Source: Zwartia vadi (GTDB lineage: Bacteria; Pseudomonadota; Gammaproteobacteria; Burkholderiales; Burkholderiaceae_B). From it: 64,000 nt of DNA. The translations under genes and the position numbers were made by a program. The notes beneath the pieces were generated by a model. That model was not told the DNA's origin. It saw only the letters and a program-made list of their open reading frames with translations, and did not search any database. Positions 1 to 9,034 of this stretch are shown piece after piece; within the stretch, counting starts at the first letter, position 1, and every line of letters starts with the position of its first letter. The stretch lies in the NCBI RefSeq assembly GCF_030410375.1, contig NZ_JAUHHE010000001.1:186001-250000 (forward strand), given 5' to 3'.

Positions 1-356
1 TCCTTCTGAATGCTGCATTCAGTCTGGGTCTCGGCGCACTCTTTCATGATCACACTTGGGCACTGATCATTGCGGTCTTGGGTTTCGGACTTTCGGCTGG
101 CAGCATCACCACCCTGCCGCCGCTCATCGTGCGCCGCGAATTTGGTGCCGCCTCATTTGGCGCGATTTTTGGCGTGGCGGCGATGCTGATGCAACTACTT
201 TCCTCAGTCGGACCCGCATTTTTTGGAGTGTTATACGACTTCAGTGCAGGTTATCAGCTGCCGCTCAGCCTCGCTGCAGGTCTAAACTTTTTTGCCGCTG
301 CAGTCATCATGCACGGCCGTCATCTCGCACCATCACCCACTATGAGTCAGACATGA
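1..356 (+). CDS. MFS transporter, C-terminal part (cut by the window start)
   Basis: The frame is open from the first bases of the window and ends at a TGA at 354-356. The roughly 117 visible residues form hydrophobic helices separated by short charged loops. A loop with IVRREFG followed by FGAIFGVAAMLMQL is typical of the later helices of major facilitator permeases. The substrate cannot be read from this fragment. The stop overlaps the slyX start in an ATGA arrangement, so the two genes are probably co-transcribed. The family call rests on general resemblance. Confidence 0.7.
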   Translation, partial: LLNAAFSLGLGALFHDHTWALIIAVLGFGLSAGSITTLPPLIVRREFGAASFGAIFGVAAMLMQLLSSVGPAFFGVLYDFSAGYQLPLSLAAGLNFFAAAVIMHGRHLAPSPTMSQT

Positions 357-571
357 AGACAGAGCCCTCCATCGAACAACGCCTGACTGATCTTGAAATC
401 AAAACAGGACTGGCCGACGACATGCTCGACCAGCTTAATCAGACAATTTTTCGCCAGCAGCAACAGATCGACGCGCTCGCGAGAGAGCTCAGTGTGCTGC
501 GCCAGCAATTACCGCAAGATCGGAATGTCGGCACACAAAATCTGCGTGACGAACTTCCACCGCACTACTGA
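353..571 (+). CDS. slyX: SlyX family protein
   Basis: This 72-residue protein begins MKTEPSIEQRLTDLEIK. It is almost entirely a predicted coiled coil, with heptad leucines and a glutamine-rich stretch (IFRQQQQID) in the middle, and a short proline-containing tail. Length and pattern match SlyX, a small conserved proteobacterial protein whose biochemical role is not established. The ATG at 353 overlaps the stop of the upstream transporter. A second frame across the same bases is a shadow. Confidence 0.85.
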   Translation: MKTEPSIEQRLTDLEIKTGLADDMLDQLNQTIFRQQQQIDALARELSVLRQQLPQDRNVGTQNLRDELPPHY

Positions 572-590
572 GTATTTGAAAGCTGAGCCA

Positions 591-1214
591 TCAGATGGAT
601 GAATTCGGTTTGGCCATGATTTGCTTGAATAATTCACTTTCGATCCAAGTATTCAACCATCCCCGAGTGGCGACATAAGGACTCTGGGCGAACCACACCG
701 CATCGACCGCTGCAAATTGCCTGACAAAAGGAAATAGTGCGACATCAGCAAGCGCTGCAGTTTGTCCGCCTAAAAATGGCTGTCGAGATAACGCAGCCTC
801 AAGCGCATCCAGCTGACAAGATAAAGCCTCTTGCCGATACTCTGTCGCGAGACGTTCAGGATAGCGTTCAGCATATTTGTACCGATCCAGCCAATGCTTG
901 AATGTCGTGTCATTGCAAGTAATCAGTGACTCCTGCAAAGCATAAGCCTCGGAGCCGGGCAATAAGCGCAACCAACCCTGCGGATCGTTTTGCGCAAGTG
1001 CCCAGTGCATGATGTCCAGACTCTGGTCAATCACTTGACCCTCCGCCGTATGCAAAACCGGCACGGTCCCTTTGGGTGATAACGCCAGCATCTCGGGCGG
1101 CTTATCGCGCAAACTAATCTCGCGGATTTCCACAGGGATTTCGGCGCACCGCAAAGCCATTCGGGCACGCATTGCGTAAGGGCAACGTCGATAAGAATAT
1201 AAAACAGCAGACAA
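591..1214 (-). CDS. Glutathione S-transferase family protein
   Basis: A cytosolic GST-like protein. The N-terminal thioredoxin fold carries YSYRRCPYAMRARMAL, where the CPYA motif is typical of omega/beta-like GSTs. The cis-proline region KGTVPVL and the DQS glutathione-contact motif follow, then an all-helical C-terminal domain. I prefer the TTG at 1214 because GAAGGGGAG sits 6 nt upstream and the protein then begins right before the first beta strand. The frame is open to 1274, but that longer start would overlap the upstream gene. The substrate is unknown. Confidence 0.8.
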   Translation of the reverse strand: MSAVLYSYRRCPYAMRARMALRCAEIPVEIREISLRDKPPEMLALSPKGTVPVLHTAEGQVIDQSLDIMHWALAQNDPQGWLRLLPGSEAYALQESLITCNDTTFKHWLDRYKYAERYPERLATEYRQEALSCQLDALEAALSRQPFLGGQTAALADVALFPFVRQFAAVDAVWFAQSPYVATRGWLNTWIESELFKQIMAKPNSSI

Positions 1215-1239
1215 AGCTGTCTCCCCTTCAGTCAAGGAT

Positions 1240-2505
1240 TCAAACGCTGCCGACGGATGCTGACGCAGCGACAAAAAAATCCATTAAAGCTTTGGAGGGA
1301 GTATAGATCGGTACGTAGCCGCGCATGTAGACCTGGGTATTACGAGTGTAGGCGGCCCATGGTATAGCAGCCCCATCATCGGATAAAGCACCCCGAATGC
1401 GGGCGCGCAAAATTCCAGCTGGATTTTCCATATCAACAACGATTTCTGCTTCATCTGCCTTGAAAGTCGACAGATTCAGGACCACATCGTTGGCAACGGT
1501 ACCGGGCAACAAACAAGCGGTCGCTAAACAACATCCCCCCGTGACGGCTAGGGATTGATGCGCAGACTGAGGGGTGAAATAGCGCACAGTGATGTGACCG
1601 CCGCGCTGTGGTGGCGATACCATACAAATTTTTGGAATCGTTTCACTTTGTTCCAACTCAGTGCGTGTCATGCTTGCGCCGTTTCGCTTTTTTAGGCCCA
1701 TTTTCAAACCTGCCTCAACCCAGATCTGACGCAAACGGTCTTTTAGGGCTTGATCTTGGTTGAGTGCTTCGGGGGACTCATCACCCTGTTTGCCCAGGTC
1801 GGCTGACTTCACAATCACCATCGGAACCGCGACATCGAGACAGCTCGCTTCCACCCCGGCAAACATATCTTTGCGGTGACCCGTTGGAAAAAGCTTGCCC
1901 GTCTTGGCGCCAATCGGGTTTCGCAGGCTGAGTTCCACACCAGGAAAAGACCCCATGACGCCAGGGATTTCCGTGTCGGCCGGTACGTTCGCATTTCCTT
2001 CTGGGGTATTCACACGCGCATCCGTGATGACCTGCGTGTTTGTATTGAAAATTCTTAAACTGGTCAGAGGTGTTTGCGCCTGAATCAAACCGGTTTCCAG
2101 CGCGTAGAGCGGCAAAGCGGAAGACATGTTGCCACAGTTGACGCTCCAGTCAATCGCAGACTTGTCCGCAGCGAGCTGAGCGAGTGTGCTGCTCAATTCG
2201 GCCTCGGAACCTTCGTGGCGATTGAGCATGAAAACTTTGTTGCTGGTGGCCGGTCCACGTCCCAGTCCACTGATTTGCTTGTTGCCTTTGGTCTCGCCCT
2301 CAATGGGTACGCCCATCACGCGACGGATCAGCTCCTCTTTGAGCGGCAGAGACTCTGGCAAATGCGGCTCCCAAATCACCACGCCCGTCGAAGTCCCTCC
2401 ACGCATGTAATACAAAGGGAAATGGGCGACACCGTTCAACAGTCTGGGCGAGAAACTTGAAAATCCGGGGGGAAGCGGTGCAGTGAGGGCCTTGTTATTC
2501 GACAT
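1240..2505 (-). CDS. PrpF-family isomerase (4-oxalomesaconate tautomerase-like)
   Basis: About 421 residues. Family hallmarks are YYMRGGTSTGVV near the N-terminus, the central NCGNMSSALPLYA segment, and the TGGCCLATACLL region. The PrpF/DUF453 family has two diaminopimelate-epimerase-like halves and isomerises dicarboxylic or tricarboxylic acids, as in the PrpF partner of AcnD and in oxalomesaconate tautomerases. No acnD or prpC lies nearby, so the methylcitrate role is not supported and a tautomerase in aromatic acid catabolism is equally possible. The ATG at 2505 gives MSNNKAL. Confidence 0.75.
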   Translation of the reverse strand: MSNNKALTAPLPPGFSSFSPRLLNGVAHFPLYYMRGGTSTGVVIWEPHLPESLPLKEELIRRVMGVPIEGETKGNKQISGLGRGPATSNKVFMLNRHEGSEAELSSTLAQLAADKSAIDWSVNCGNMSSALPLYALETGLIQAQTPLTSLRIFNTNTQVITDARVNTPEGNANVPADTEIPGVMGSFPGVELSLRNPIGAKTGKLFPTGHRKDMFAGVEASCLDVAVPMVIVKSADLGKQGDESPEALNQDQALKDRLRQIWVEAGLKMGLKKRNGASMTRTELEQSETIPKICMVSPPQRGGHITVRYFTPQSAHQSLAVTGGCCLATACLLPGTVANDVVLNLSTFKADEAEIVVDMENPAGILRARIRGALSDDGAAIPWAAYTRNTQVYMRGYVPIYTPSKALMDFFVAASASVGSV

Positions 2506-2561
2506 ATTTACTCTTAGGTGAGCGAACGACATCACGCTCGCTCACGATTAGACGACTGTAT

Positions 2562-2837
2562 TTATCTGAGAATCATGACCTTGATTTCCTCAAGGGTCAC
2601 AAAACCATCTTTGTTGGTATCGATTGCATTGAAATTAGAAGCAATGCGAGGCATACCGGCTTTGGCTTCCTCAAGTGTTAATTTACCATCCGCATTTTTA
2701 TCTGCAGCAGTAAAGCGCTCCTGTGCCTCGTTGATTTGCTTTTGCTGACTCGAAGTCGGCGTCTGCGCATGGGCGCTCAGCGTCACGGCCACGAGGGAAG
2801 CAGCAAAAAAACCTGAAAAAATATGACGTACAAACAT
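2562..2837 (-). CDS. Exported EF-hand protein
   Basis: A 91-residue protein with an N-terminal signal peptide ending near AHAQ. Two consecutive EF-hand loops follow, DKNADGKLTLEE and DTNKDGFVTLEE. Each has Asp/Asn at the calcium-coordinating positions and Glu at position 12. It is probably a periplasmic calcium-binding protein. The ATG at 2837 has AGGA 8 nt upstream and fits better than the ATG three codons earlier. It stands alone between genes of unrelated function. Confidence 0.8.
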   Translation of the reverse strand: MFVRHIFSGFFAASLVAVTLSAHAQTPTSSQQKQINEAQERFTAADKNADGKLTLEEAKAGMPRIASNFNAIDTNKDGFVTLEEIKVMILR

Positions 2838-2969
2838 GGGAATCATCCTGGTGAGTCAAACTATAAAAACAATGCGCGGACTATGAAAATCCTGCACGGA
2901 CTGTAGCACCCTCATCGTCGACCCTCTCCAAATTTACTCGCAAATACTGACAAACTGCGATGGCCATCG

Positions 2970-3674
2970 TCATGTGCGACGCTTATCCGCGAGCCAGGGC
3001 AACACGATGTTTGCGAGTTGCTCAGGCTCTTCCATCGGCATCATGTGACCACAATGCTTGAGTACAACTAGAGGAGCGCGCGCCGCTTCAGCCATCTCCG
3101 TCGACTCTTCCATCGTGCGTAAACGATCCTGATCTGCAGTCACGACGAGCACCGGACATTTGATGTGTTTCATTTGCTCAAGATCAGACTTGCGCTCAAG
3201 TGCCGAGAGTCGGGTAAACACCTCGGCACCGAGACGCTCGCCCATGTCCTTGAGTCGGGCAATCAACGTCTCGTCGTTTTCACGATCTACATGCACGGCT
3301 CGCTTGAGTGCGCTTCGACTCATCCCACGAAACATCTTTGTCGCAGACCCATCGGTGACCGGCGGAACGGAAGGACGCGTAGAGGTGCCAATCAGCACAA
3401 GGGCTTCGACACGCTCTGGCGCCTGATACAACATATGTCGCGAAATGTACCCGCCCAAAGAAAAGCCAATCAAAATGAACCGCTCTGGACAACGGCTTAA
3501 ATTGCTCGCGGCCAACTCCTGTAATGTTTGACCCTCCCTAAAGTCTGCATAGATCACGTTATAGTCTTTGAGAAAGGGGACAAAATCCCGCCACATGTCA
3601 TAGTCCGTCATGAAGCCGGGGGCCAGGACAATAGTTGGTTTGTTCATAGGCTGATCACTTTTCATTGCATTCAT
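2970..3674 (-). CDS. Alpha/beta hydrolase
   Basis: A 234-residue alpha/beta-hydrolase with the nucleophile elbow GFSLGGY (Ser), an acid-loop Asp in VTADQDRL, and the catalytic His in HCGHMMPMEEPEQ. It resembles small esterase or carboxylesterase-type enzymes acting on a free substrate. Its start overlaps the stop of the PLP decarboxylase gene (ATGA at 3671-3674), which suggests translational coupling and a shared pathway. The substrate is unknown. Confidence 0.75.
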   Translation of the reverse strand: MNAMKSDQPMNKPTIVLAPGFMTDYDMWRDFVPFLKDYNVIYADFREGQTLQELAASNLSRCPERFILIGFSLGGYISRHMLYQAPERVEALVLIGTSTRPSVPPVTDGSATKMFRGMSRSALKRAVHVDRENDETLIARLKDMGERLGAEVFTRLSALERKSDLEQMKHIKCPVLVVTADQDRLRTMEESTEMAEAARAPLVVLKHCGHMMPMEEPEQLANIVLPWLADKRRT

Positions 3675-4894
3675 ACCGCATCCAAAACTTGCTGAATCGT
3701 TTCAATCATCAAAGGCACATCTGCGTTGGGATTGGCTGCAGTATTACGCAGCCATTTGTTCTGTTCAATCGTGACTGTCGAAGTCATACCGACAGGCAAA
3801 TGCTTGAGTAGTCGTTCAAATATCTGCGGGTCACGCGCTCGCCAGACAACAATGCCAGTCATCGGCTTGGCATACAGCTCAAGCCTGTTATCTGCACGAA
3901 TAAAGTCAGCCAGCTTTTCGGCCATGGCCATGCAGCGCTCAATTCTTTGAGCGACCCCTTCTCTTCCCCAGCTCATCAACATGGCGAGCAAAGGGATCGC
4001 TGTCGCACCATGAGAGCCCAGTAAACCAATATTGGGCTCAGTCAGATATGCACCTCCAAAACTAATCGCTTCAGTCGCTTTGACAGAATCACGAAAGAAA
4101 ATGAGTGCGGACTCTTTAGGTTGAAAAAGCCATTTATGTGAAGAAACCGCGACAGAATCTGCCTGTTCAATCCCGACAAGTCGGTCAGAGAAGCGAGTCA
4201 AACGCAAAGGTCCGCCCCAAGCGGCATCGACATGTGTCCACGCGGCCTGACCGATCAGCCCAAGAGGATCCAGCGCCCCCACGCTCGTCGTGCCAGCGGT
4301 CAACACCAACGCCGCACGGGACAAGTCTGCGGGCAAAGCATCAGCACGCAACACACCCTGCTCATCTGTCGGCACCAGCGTGCAACGCAAACCAAGTATG
4401 TGCGCGGATTTTTTGATTGATAAATGTGCCGCATCTGATGCAACCACCTCTTGAATACCGGCGCACTCCCGAGCGGCCCAAAGCGCGGTCAAATTGGCAG
4501 CCGATGAACCCGGTGTCATATGCCCGCCCGTCATACCGAAGTACGGACAGAGCCACTCAACGACTTTTTCCTCAAGCTGACGCGCAACGGGTGCAGTGGC
4601 GGGATGCAAAAGATTCTGATTGAGTGAGGCATTCCAGAGCGTTGTCGCCCAAGTCACCCAGGGCGTTGGCGGGTCCTTGTGGGCAAACGCAGTTGGCGAT
4701 CCGAGCCGTGCAGCCTGACCGAAGACGATTGGCGCGAGCTGCTCCAGCGTCGCAACGGAACCCAGCCCCTTTTCTTGCAGACTCGAACCGAGCAGAGCTG
4801 GGTCGAGAGGCTCAAGCGTCTTACCCATCAGAGCAATCGCCTGGTGCAAGGCATGCGAGTCGAGCAAAAACTCCTGATCCGGTTCGCGCGGCAT
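3671..4894 (-). CDS. Pyridoxal-phosphate-dependent group II decarboxylase-like protein
   Basis: A 407-residue fold-type I PLP enzyme. The PLP lysine is Lys254 in SSHKWLFQPKES, preceded by the cofactor-contact Asp in HVDAAWGG. The N-terminal TPGSSAANLTALWAAR segment resembles the TSGGSEAN stretch of aromatic-amino-acid and glutamate decarboxylases. The family decarboxylates amino acids such as aspartate, tyrosine, tryptophan or diaminobutyrate; which one is not evident here. The partner downstream is an overlapping hydrolase gene. Confidence 0.75.
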   Translation of the reverse strand: MPREPDQEFLLDSHALHQAIALMGKTLEPLDPALLGSSLQEKGLGSVATLEQLAPIVFGQAARLGSPTAFAHKDPPTPWVTWATTLWNASLNQNLLHPATAPVARQLEEKVVEWLCPYFGMTGGHMTPGSSAANLTALWAARECAGIQEVVASDAAHLSIKKSAHILGLRCTLVPTDEQGVLRADALPADLSRAALVLTAGTTSVGALDPLGLIGQAAWTHVDAAWGGPLRLTRFSDRLVGIEQADSVAVSSHKWLFQPKESALIFFRDSVKATEAISFGGAYLTEPNIGLLGSHGATAIPLLAMLMSWGREGVAQRIERCMAMAEKLADFIRADNRLELYAKPMTGIVVWRARDPQIFERLLKHLPVGMTSTVTIEQNKWLRNTAANPNADVPLMIETIQQVLDAV

Positions 4895-5022
4895 GAAACA
4901 TCAACCCCAATAGATAAAATATTTGATCACAGACAATATCGTTATTATCGCCGAGCTTAGCCACAGATCGTCCGCCCCCGCAAGGCACGAGCCTCATGCA
5001 CGTCCTCTGTTATTCTTGACCC

Positions 5023-6075
5023 ATGCAGATACTTCAACTCAACCTTGAAAAAGGCTGGCGAGGCGGTGAGCGTCAAACGCTTCTCACCGCCTGCGCGCAA
5101 CGCGAGCAAGGCCATCATGTCGAGCTCGTGGCTCGCGGTGACGCCGAGCTTGTTCGCAAAGCGCAGGAGCGGGGTTTTACCGTTCATCACGCACGCAATG
5201 CGGTGTCTCTGGCGAGATGGCTCGCTTGTCACGGGTCGCGTTTCGATGTGCTGCATGCACAAACCGCGGGAGCGGTCACAGGTGCCGTACTGGCTAAGCC
5301 TTTTCACCGACGTCCGATTGTGTTTTCACGTCGCACTGAATTTCCTGTCAAAACAGGACAACTCTTCACCCGACTGAAATGGAAAAGCGTTGACCAACTG
5401 GTCGCGATCAGTCAGGCAGCCGCCGCCGAGCCTCGGCGTTTTGGCATAGAGCCCGTCATTATCCCAAGTGCGACACCCGCAATTACCCCGGATACCAATA
5501 GAATCCACCAACTCATCCACACACACGGACTTCAAGGCAAGCAACTGATCGGCACCAGTGCGGCACTCACCTCAGAAAAAGATCCACTCACGCTCATTGA
5601 AGCCGCTTCGCTCGTTTGCAAAGACCATCCAAATGTCGTCTTTGTCCATTGGGGTGGGGATGGCGCATGTTCAGAAGCTTCGCGCGCCCTCATTTCAAAA
5701 CTTGGTCTCGATCAGCAATATTTGCTCTTGGGTTTTCAAAAAAACCCTGAGCAGCTATATCCCGCCCTCACCGCGTTCTTATTGTGCTCAAAGTTTGAAG
5801 CACTCGGCAGCAGCCTGCTCGACGCCATGTCGCTCGGCATTCCTGTCATTGGCACGCAAACGGGTGGGATTAAGGAAGTGCTGGCGGATGGTCGAGGCTT
5901 ACTCGTTCCAGTCGGTCAGGCCCACGCTATTGCACAGCGCATAGACTGGATCCTCAGCCACCCCGAGCAAGTCCGACAAATGACCGCCCGGGCTGCTGAT
6001 TATGTGCGCACCGAGCACGATGTCGGTGTCATGGCACAAAAATACCTGACCCTCTACACCCAGTTAAGCCGTTAA
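5023..6075 (+). CDS. Glycosyltransferase family 4 protein
   Basis: A 350-residue GT-B glycosyltransferase. The first residues MQILQLNLEKGWRGGERQ carry the glycine-rich acceptor loop. The C-terminal half has the donor-binding segment EALGSSLLDAMSLGIPVIGT with the E-x7-E type arrangement of GT4 enzymes. It probably transfers a sugar from a nucleotide donor to a lipid- or polysaccharide-linked acceptor. No polysaccharide cluster lies beside it. It converges on trxC and overlaps it by 12 bp. Confidence 0.8.
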   Translation: MQILQLNLEKGWRGGERQTLLTACAQREQGHHVELVARGDAELVRKAQERGFTVHHARNAVSLARWLACHGSRFDVLHAQTAGAVTGAVLAKPFHRRPIVFSRRTEFPVKTGQLFTRLKWKSVDQLVAISQAAAAEPRRFGIEPVIIPSATPAITPDTNRIHQLIHTHGLQGKQLIGTSAALTSEKDPLTLIEAASLVCKDHPNVVFVHWGGDGACSEASRALISKLGLDQQYLLLGFQKNPEQLYPALTAFLLCSKFEALGSSLLDAMSLGIPVIGTQTGGIKEVLADGRGLLVPVGQAHAIAQRIDWILSHPEQVRQMTARAADYVRTEHDVGVMAQKYLTLYTQLSR

Positions 6076-6489
6076 AGCCCGCTGAATGAATTGCTCGAGC
6101 GCAGCGGCGGGCAAGGCACCGCTCACACGATTGGTTTCCTTTCCACCTGCATAGGCAGCGAGTGTCGGAATAGAACGGATATTCAGTCGCTGAGACAACA
6201 TCTGATTATCTTCAGTATTGACTTTGATGTGGAGTACGCGGTTTGCGTGCTTGGCAGCGCTCGCTTTGAATGTAGGCGCAAACATCTGACAAGGTCCACA
6301 CCACGAGGCCCAAAAATCCGCCACAACTGGCAGAGGTGAGTGCGCCAACAGCTCGTTAAAAGACCATTCATCCACATCGACAGGGGCAGACAACAAATCT
6401 TGTTTGCACTTGCCACAAACCGGTGCGCTGTCTAGCCGCTCAACAGGGAGCTGATTTGTTTGATGACAATGGGGGCAAGTCAGTCTCAT
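6064..6489 (-). CDS. trxC: Thioredoxin 2 (TrxC)
   Basis: A 141-residue thioredoxin with the N-terminal zinc ribbon that defines TrxC: CPHC at residues 5-8 and CGKC at 25-28. The redox site WCGPC follows (Cys64, Cys67), and the cis-proline is in RSIPTLAAY. It is a cytosolic disulfide reductase that is often oxidative-stress-inducible. The start was placed at the ATG giving MRLTCPHC; an upstream ATG would add 15 unconserved residues. Confidence 0.92.
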   Translation of the reverse strand: MRLTCPHCHQTNQLPVERLDSAPVCGKCKQDLLSAPVDVDEWSFNELLAHSPLPVVADFWASWCGPCQMFAPTFKASAAKHANRVLHIKVNTEDNQMLSQRLNIRSIPTLAAYAGGKETNRVSGALPAAALEQFIQRALTA

Positions 6490-6546
6490 ATGCTTCTCCA
6501 GGAGTGGGCGTTTAACCGACCCCTGGTGCGCCACTCACACCGCCAC

Positions 6547-7452
6547 TCAGAGATCGTCTTTCGACACCTTTTGCCAGGTGCTATCAGGATTGAAAGTCGT
6601 GATTTGTTTCGCCAATCGTTCCGTTGCTGGACCCAGGTTCTTTTGATACACCTGGCCCGCCTGATTCACCATAAAGGTCATCACACCCGTTTCACCATAG
6701 GAGACTGGCCAGGCCAACAATGCATACCCGCCAATCATACGACCATTTACAACATAGTCGAGCGCTCCACCTGGCGCTGCCGATCCTTGCGAGGTCAAAA
6801 TGCGGAATAAATATCCATGAAAACCACGCTGATCGATGTCATCAATCGACTTGGATTGCGCAAAATACTCGCCAATCGGACTGCGAGGCTCATCCGCATT
6901 GGTGGGCCAGTACAAACCATCTTTAGTGCCCGGTGTGCTTTGCAAGCGTTGTGCGTATTGCAATACGCCATCACCCATGCGATCTTTCTCGGCGTATTCC
7001 ATCTGTGCGTCACCGTAGGCAAGCATCGCTTTGATCGCAGCGATTTCGTTTGAGCCTATTGTCCGCGCCCTCATTTCCTGCATCGCGAGATCAATGTCGA
7101 AGCGCCAATCATTACCTTGCTTGACCAAAGGAATGGGCAACGTCCAGCCTTTCTCACCCACACCAATATGTGCCAGCTCAGGATTATCCATCACGATGGT
7201 GTGCGCTTTGTCCCAGGCCGCCACAAACCGCTGATATTCCTCTTTGGTGGGAGCTGGAATAAAGGTCTTGTAATCGTCGCCCAGCATCAAACGAAACAAG
7301 AGATCATCCTTATTTTTCACAGCATAGCCAAACTCCTCCATCGCCGCCTGAGGTGTTTTAAAAACTTGCTGAATACGTTGCGCCTGAACCGTCGCCGAAC
7401 CCAACAACAAGCCAAGCGTCATAAGCACTACTGAACTGATGCGTGCAATCAT
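6547..7452 (-). CDS. DUF2950 family exported protein
   Basis: A 301-residue protein with a signal peptide ending near VQAQ. The body matches the DUF2950 pattern: an initial QVFKTPQAAMEEFGYAVKNKD, a central block on gel-like repeats of Tyr/Gly, and the C-terminal GYALLAWPVSYGETGVMTFM motif. The family is periplasmic or extracellular and has no known function. It lies 83 bp downstream of, and on the same strand as, a DUF3300 gene. The two families commonly occur together, so they probably act together. Confidence 0.85.
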   Translation of the reverse strand: MIARISSVVLMTLGLLLGSATVQAQRIQQVFKTPQAAMEEFGYAVKNKDDLLFRLMLGDDYKTFIPAPTKEEYQRFVAAWDKAHTIVMDNPELAHIGVGEKGWTLPIPLVKQGNDWRFDIDLAMQEMRARTIGSNEIAAIKAMLAYGDAQMEYAEKDRMGDGVLQYAQRLQSTPGTKDGLYWPTNADEPRSPIGEYFAQSKSIDDIDQRGFHGYLFRILTSQGSAAPGGALDYVVNGRMIGGYALLAWPVSYGETGVMTFMVNQAGQVYQKNLGPATERLAKQITTFNPDSTWQKVSKDDL

Positions 7453-7535
7453 AGTGGTCTCAATAAAAGTCTGAATAATGTTTTATTTAGAATGGGGTGC
7501 GCTGTTGATCAATGCGCTTTTATGAATGAGCATGC

Positions 7536-8843
7536 TTAGCCACGGCCATGTCCCCTCACTCCACCACCGCCCCCGCCAGGACGGCCCCCGCCACCGCCAT
7601 GTCCGACGTTCGGACGCGAGGCAGCTGCCGCGCTTGCACGACCTCTATCAATGGATTGTCTCCCAGCATCCACGCCCCTGAAAGCATCCGCGCGAGCCGC
7701 AGGCTGAGCTTGTGCTGCACGATTTTGTAAAGCATCGCGTTGGGGTGCTGCAGGGCGATTTTGCAAAGCATCACGCTGCGGTGCTGCAGGACGATTTTGC
7801 AAAGCATCGCGTTGCGGCGCTGCAGCAGGTCGCGCCTGACCCGCACCACCACCTAAGCCAGCGCCATCCCGCGCAGGCGTGCGATCGCCGGGGCGCCCGG
7901 CACCCTGCGCCGGACCATGTCCACGCAAATCATTTCTTGCGTTGACTGCACTCGCATCCCTGGTCGAATATCGCTGACGCGAACCATTGTCGCGATACGC
8001 GACCGCTCCGCGGTGTTGCGGATTGTGCTTCCAACTGCTGTTACCTTGACCGGAATAAAAATTGTTGCGATTGATCCGATTGAAATTGTTGACGTTGATA
8101 TTGACGTCACGATTGTTCCAATTGAACCCACCAAAAATCGCACCCGCTGCCGCAACACCCGCACCCCACATCAGACCATTCACAACAGCCTGACCAGGAT
8201 ACCAACTCATCACACCGGGGTAATAAACAGGAGGGTATGAAGGATACGCCCAGGCTCCATACACAACAGTCGGGTTATATGCCGGAACATACACTACGTT
8301 TGGTTGCGCAGGTTCAATGATGATGGTCTGACCTTGCGTGGAAACATTCTGCTGTGTGTTGGAGGTCAAATTACCCGCTTTCTGCGCCTGCTGTCGCAAA
8401 CGCTGAATAGAGTCCATGACGTCGCCCTGCTGGGCCAGAAACGCATCGCCTAATTTTTGCGTCCAATCAAGTTGATCACTCATCATTGTCAGCACTTGGG
8501 GAAAAGCAACGAGCGACTGCACGCTCGGGTCCCAAGTTTGATCACTCACTTTGCTCAGGGCTGCTTCACCACCAGTGTTACCCGAGGATTTAGACCAGCG
8601 CGCCGCCTGAACAATTTCAAGCGGATACGTAGCTGCCATGAGCACTTGTGAAAGCAATGCATCTGGATAAAGCGCAATCGGTGCGACCATCGCATCGATT
8701 TCCTGCGCTGAAAAAACAGGTGCATTGGCATTTTGCGCTTGGGGTGCGGCAGTGCCATCACCTGCAGATTGCCCAACTGTCGGCGCGGCCCAAACAACAG
8801 TTAGAGCAAGAACAATCATCGACAATCGGTATGGGGTCTGCAT
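7536..8843 (-). CDS. DUF3300 domain protein with low-complexity C-terminal tail
   Basis: A 435-residue exported protein. After the signal peptide comes the DUF3300 domain (about residues 45-230), containing DAMVAPIALYPDALLSQVLMAATYP and a Tyr/Pro-rich VPAYNPTVVYG motif. A glycine-rich hydrophobic segment WGAGVAAAGAIFGG follows, then an Asn-rich and Arg/Ala/Gln/Gly-rich tail. The tail holds three 12-residue repeats (PAAPQRDALQNR) and a Gly-rich end. The ATG at 8843 has AGAGGA 7 nt upstream. Function is unknown; it is paired with the DUF2950 gene downstream. Confidence 0.88.
   Translation of the reverse strand: MQTPYRLSMIVLALTVVWAAPTVGQSAGDGTAAPQAQNANAPVFSAQEIDAMVAPIALYPDALLSQVLMAATYPLEIVQAARWSKSSGNTGGEAALSKVSDQTWDPSVQSLVAFPQVLTMMSDQLDWTQKLGDAFLAQQGDVMDSIQRLRQQAQKAGNLTSNTQQNVSTQGQTIIIEPAQPNVVYVPAYNPTVVYGAWAYPSYPPVYYPGVMSWYPGQAVVNGLMWGAGVAAAGAIFGGFNWNNRDVNINVNNFNRINRNNFYSGQGNSSWKHNPQHRGAVAYRDNGSRQRYSTRDASAVNARNDLRGHGPAQGAGRPGDRTPARDGAGLGGGAGQARPAAAPQRDALQNRPAAPQRDALQNRPAAPQRDALQNRAAQAQPAARADAFRGVDAGRQSIDRGRASAAAASRPNVGHGGGGGRPGGGGGGVRGHGRG
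7719..7826 (-). repeat. Three tandem 36-bp repeats inside the DUF3300 gene
   Basis: Three consecutive 36-bp units encode PAAPQRDALQNR-type repeats in the tail of the DUF3300 protein. The units differ at only a few bases (for example GTAAAG versus GCAAAG), so copy-number change by slippage is plausible. The repeat keeps the reading frame. Confidence 0.85.
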
Positions 8844-9034
8844 ATGTCATCCTCTGTGGAGTCAAGCTTGCGTGAACAGCGGCGATCAGTTTTAAATCGT
8901 GCTGACGAGATGTAAATATTACAATCGTTGCCTATCGCTTAATGACTGCGAAAGCATTAATCTTCTCGTTTATTTAAATAAATCTCTCTATATATATTCG
9001 GCGTACGCCATTGGGTTTATTTGATTCGCTGATT
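8844..9034. promoter_or_regulatory. Divergent intergenic region between the DUF3300 gene and the barrel gene
   Basis: About 190 bp of AT-rich sequence separates two divergent genes and must hold promoters for both. I see a run of TATATATA-like bases around 8987-8997 but no confident operator or riboswitch. Confidence 0.3.

Noticed and set aside
7712..7850. A possible CRISPR array from regularly spaced 36-bp units
   Set aside because: The units are contiguous, have no spacers, and encode an in-frame peptide repeat in the DUF3300 protein.
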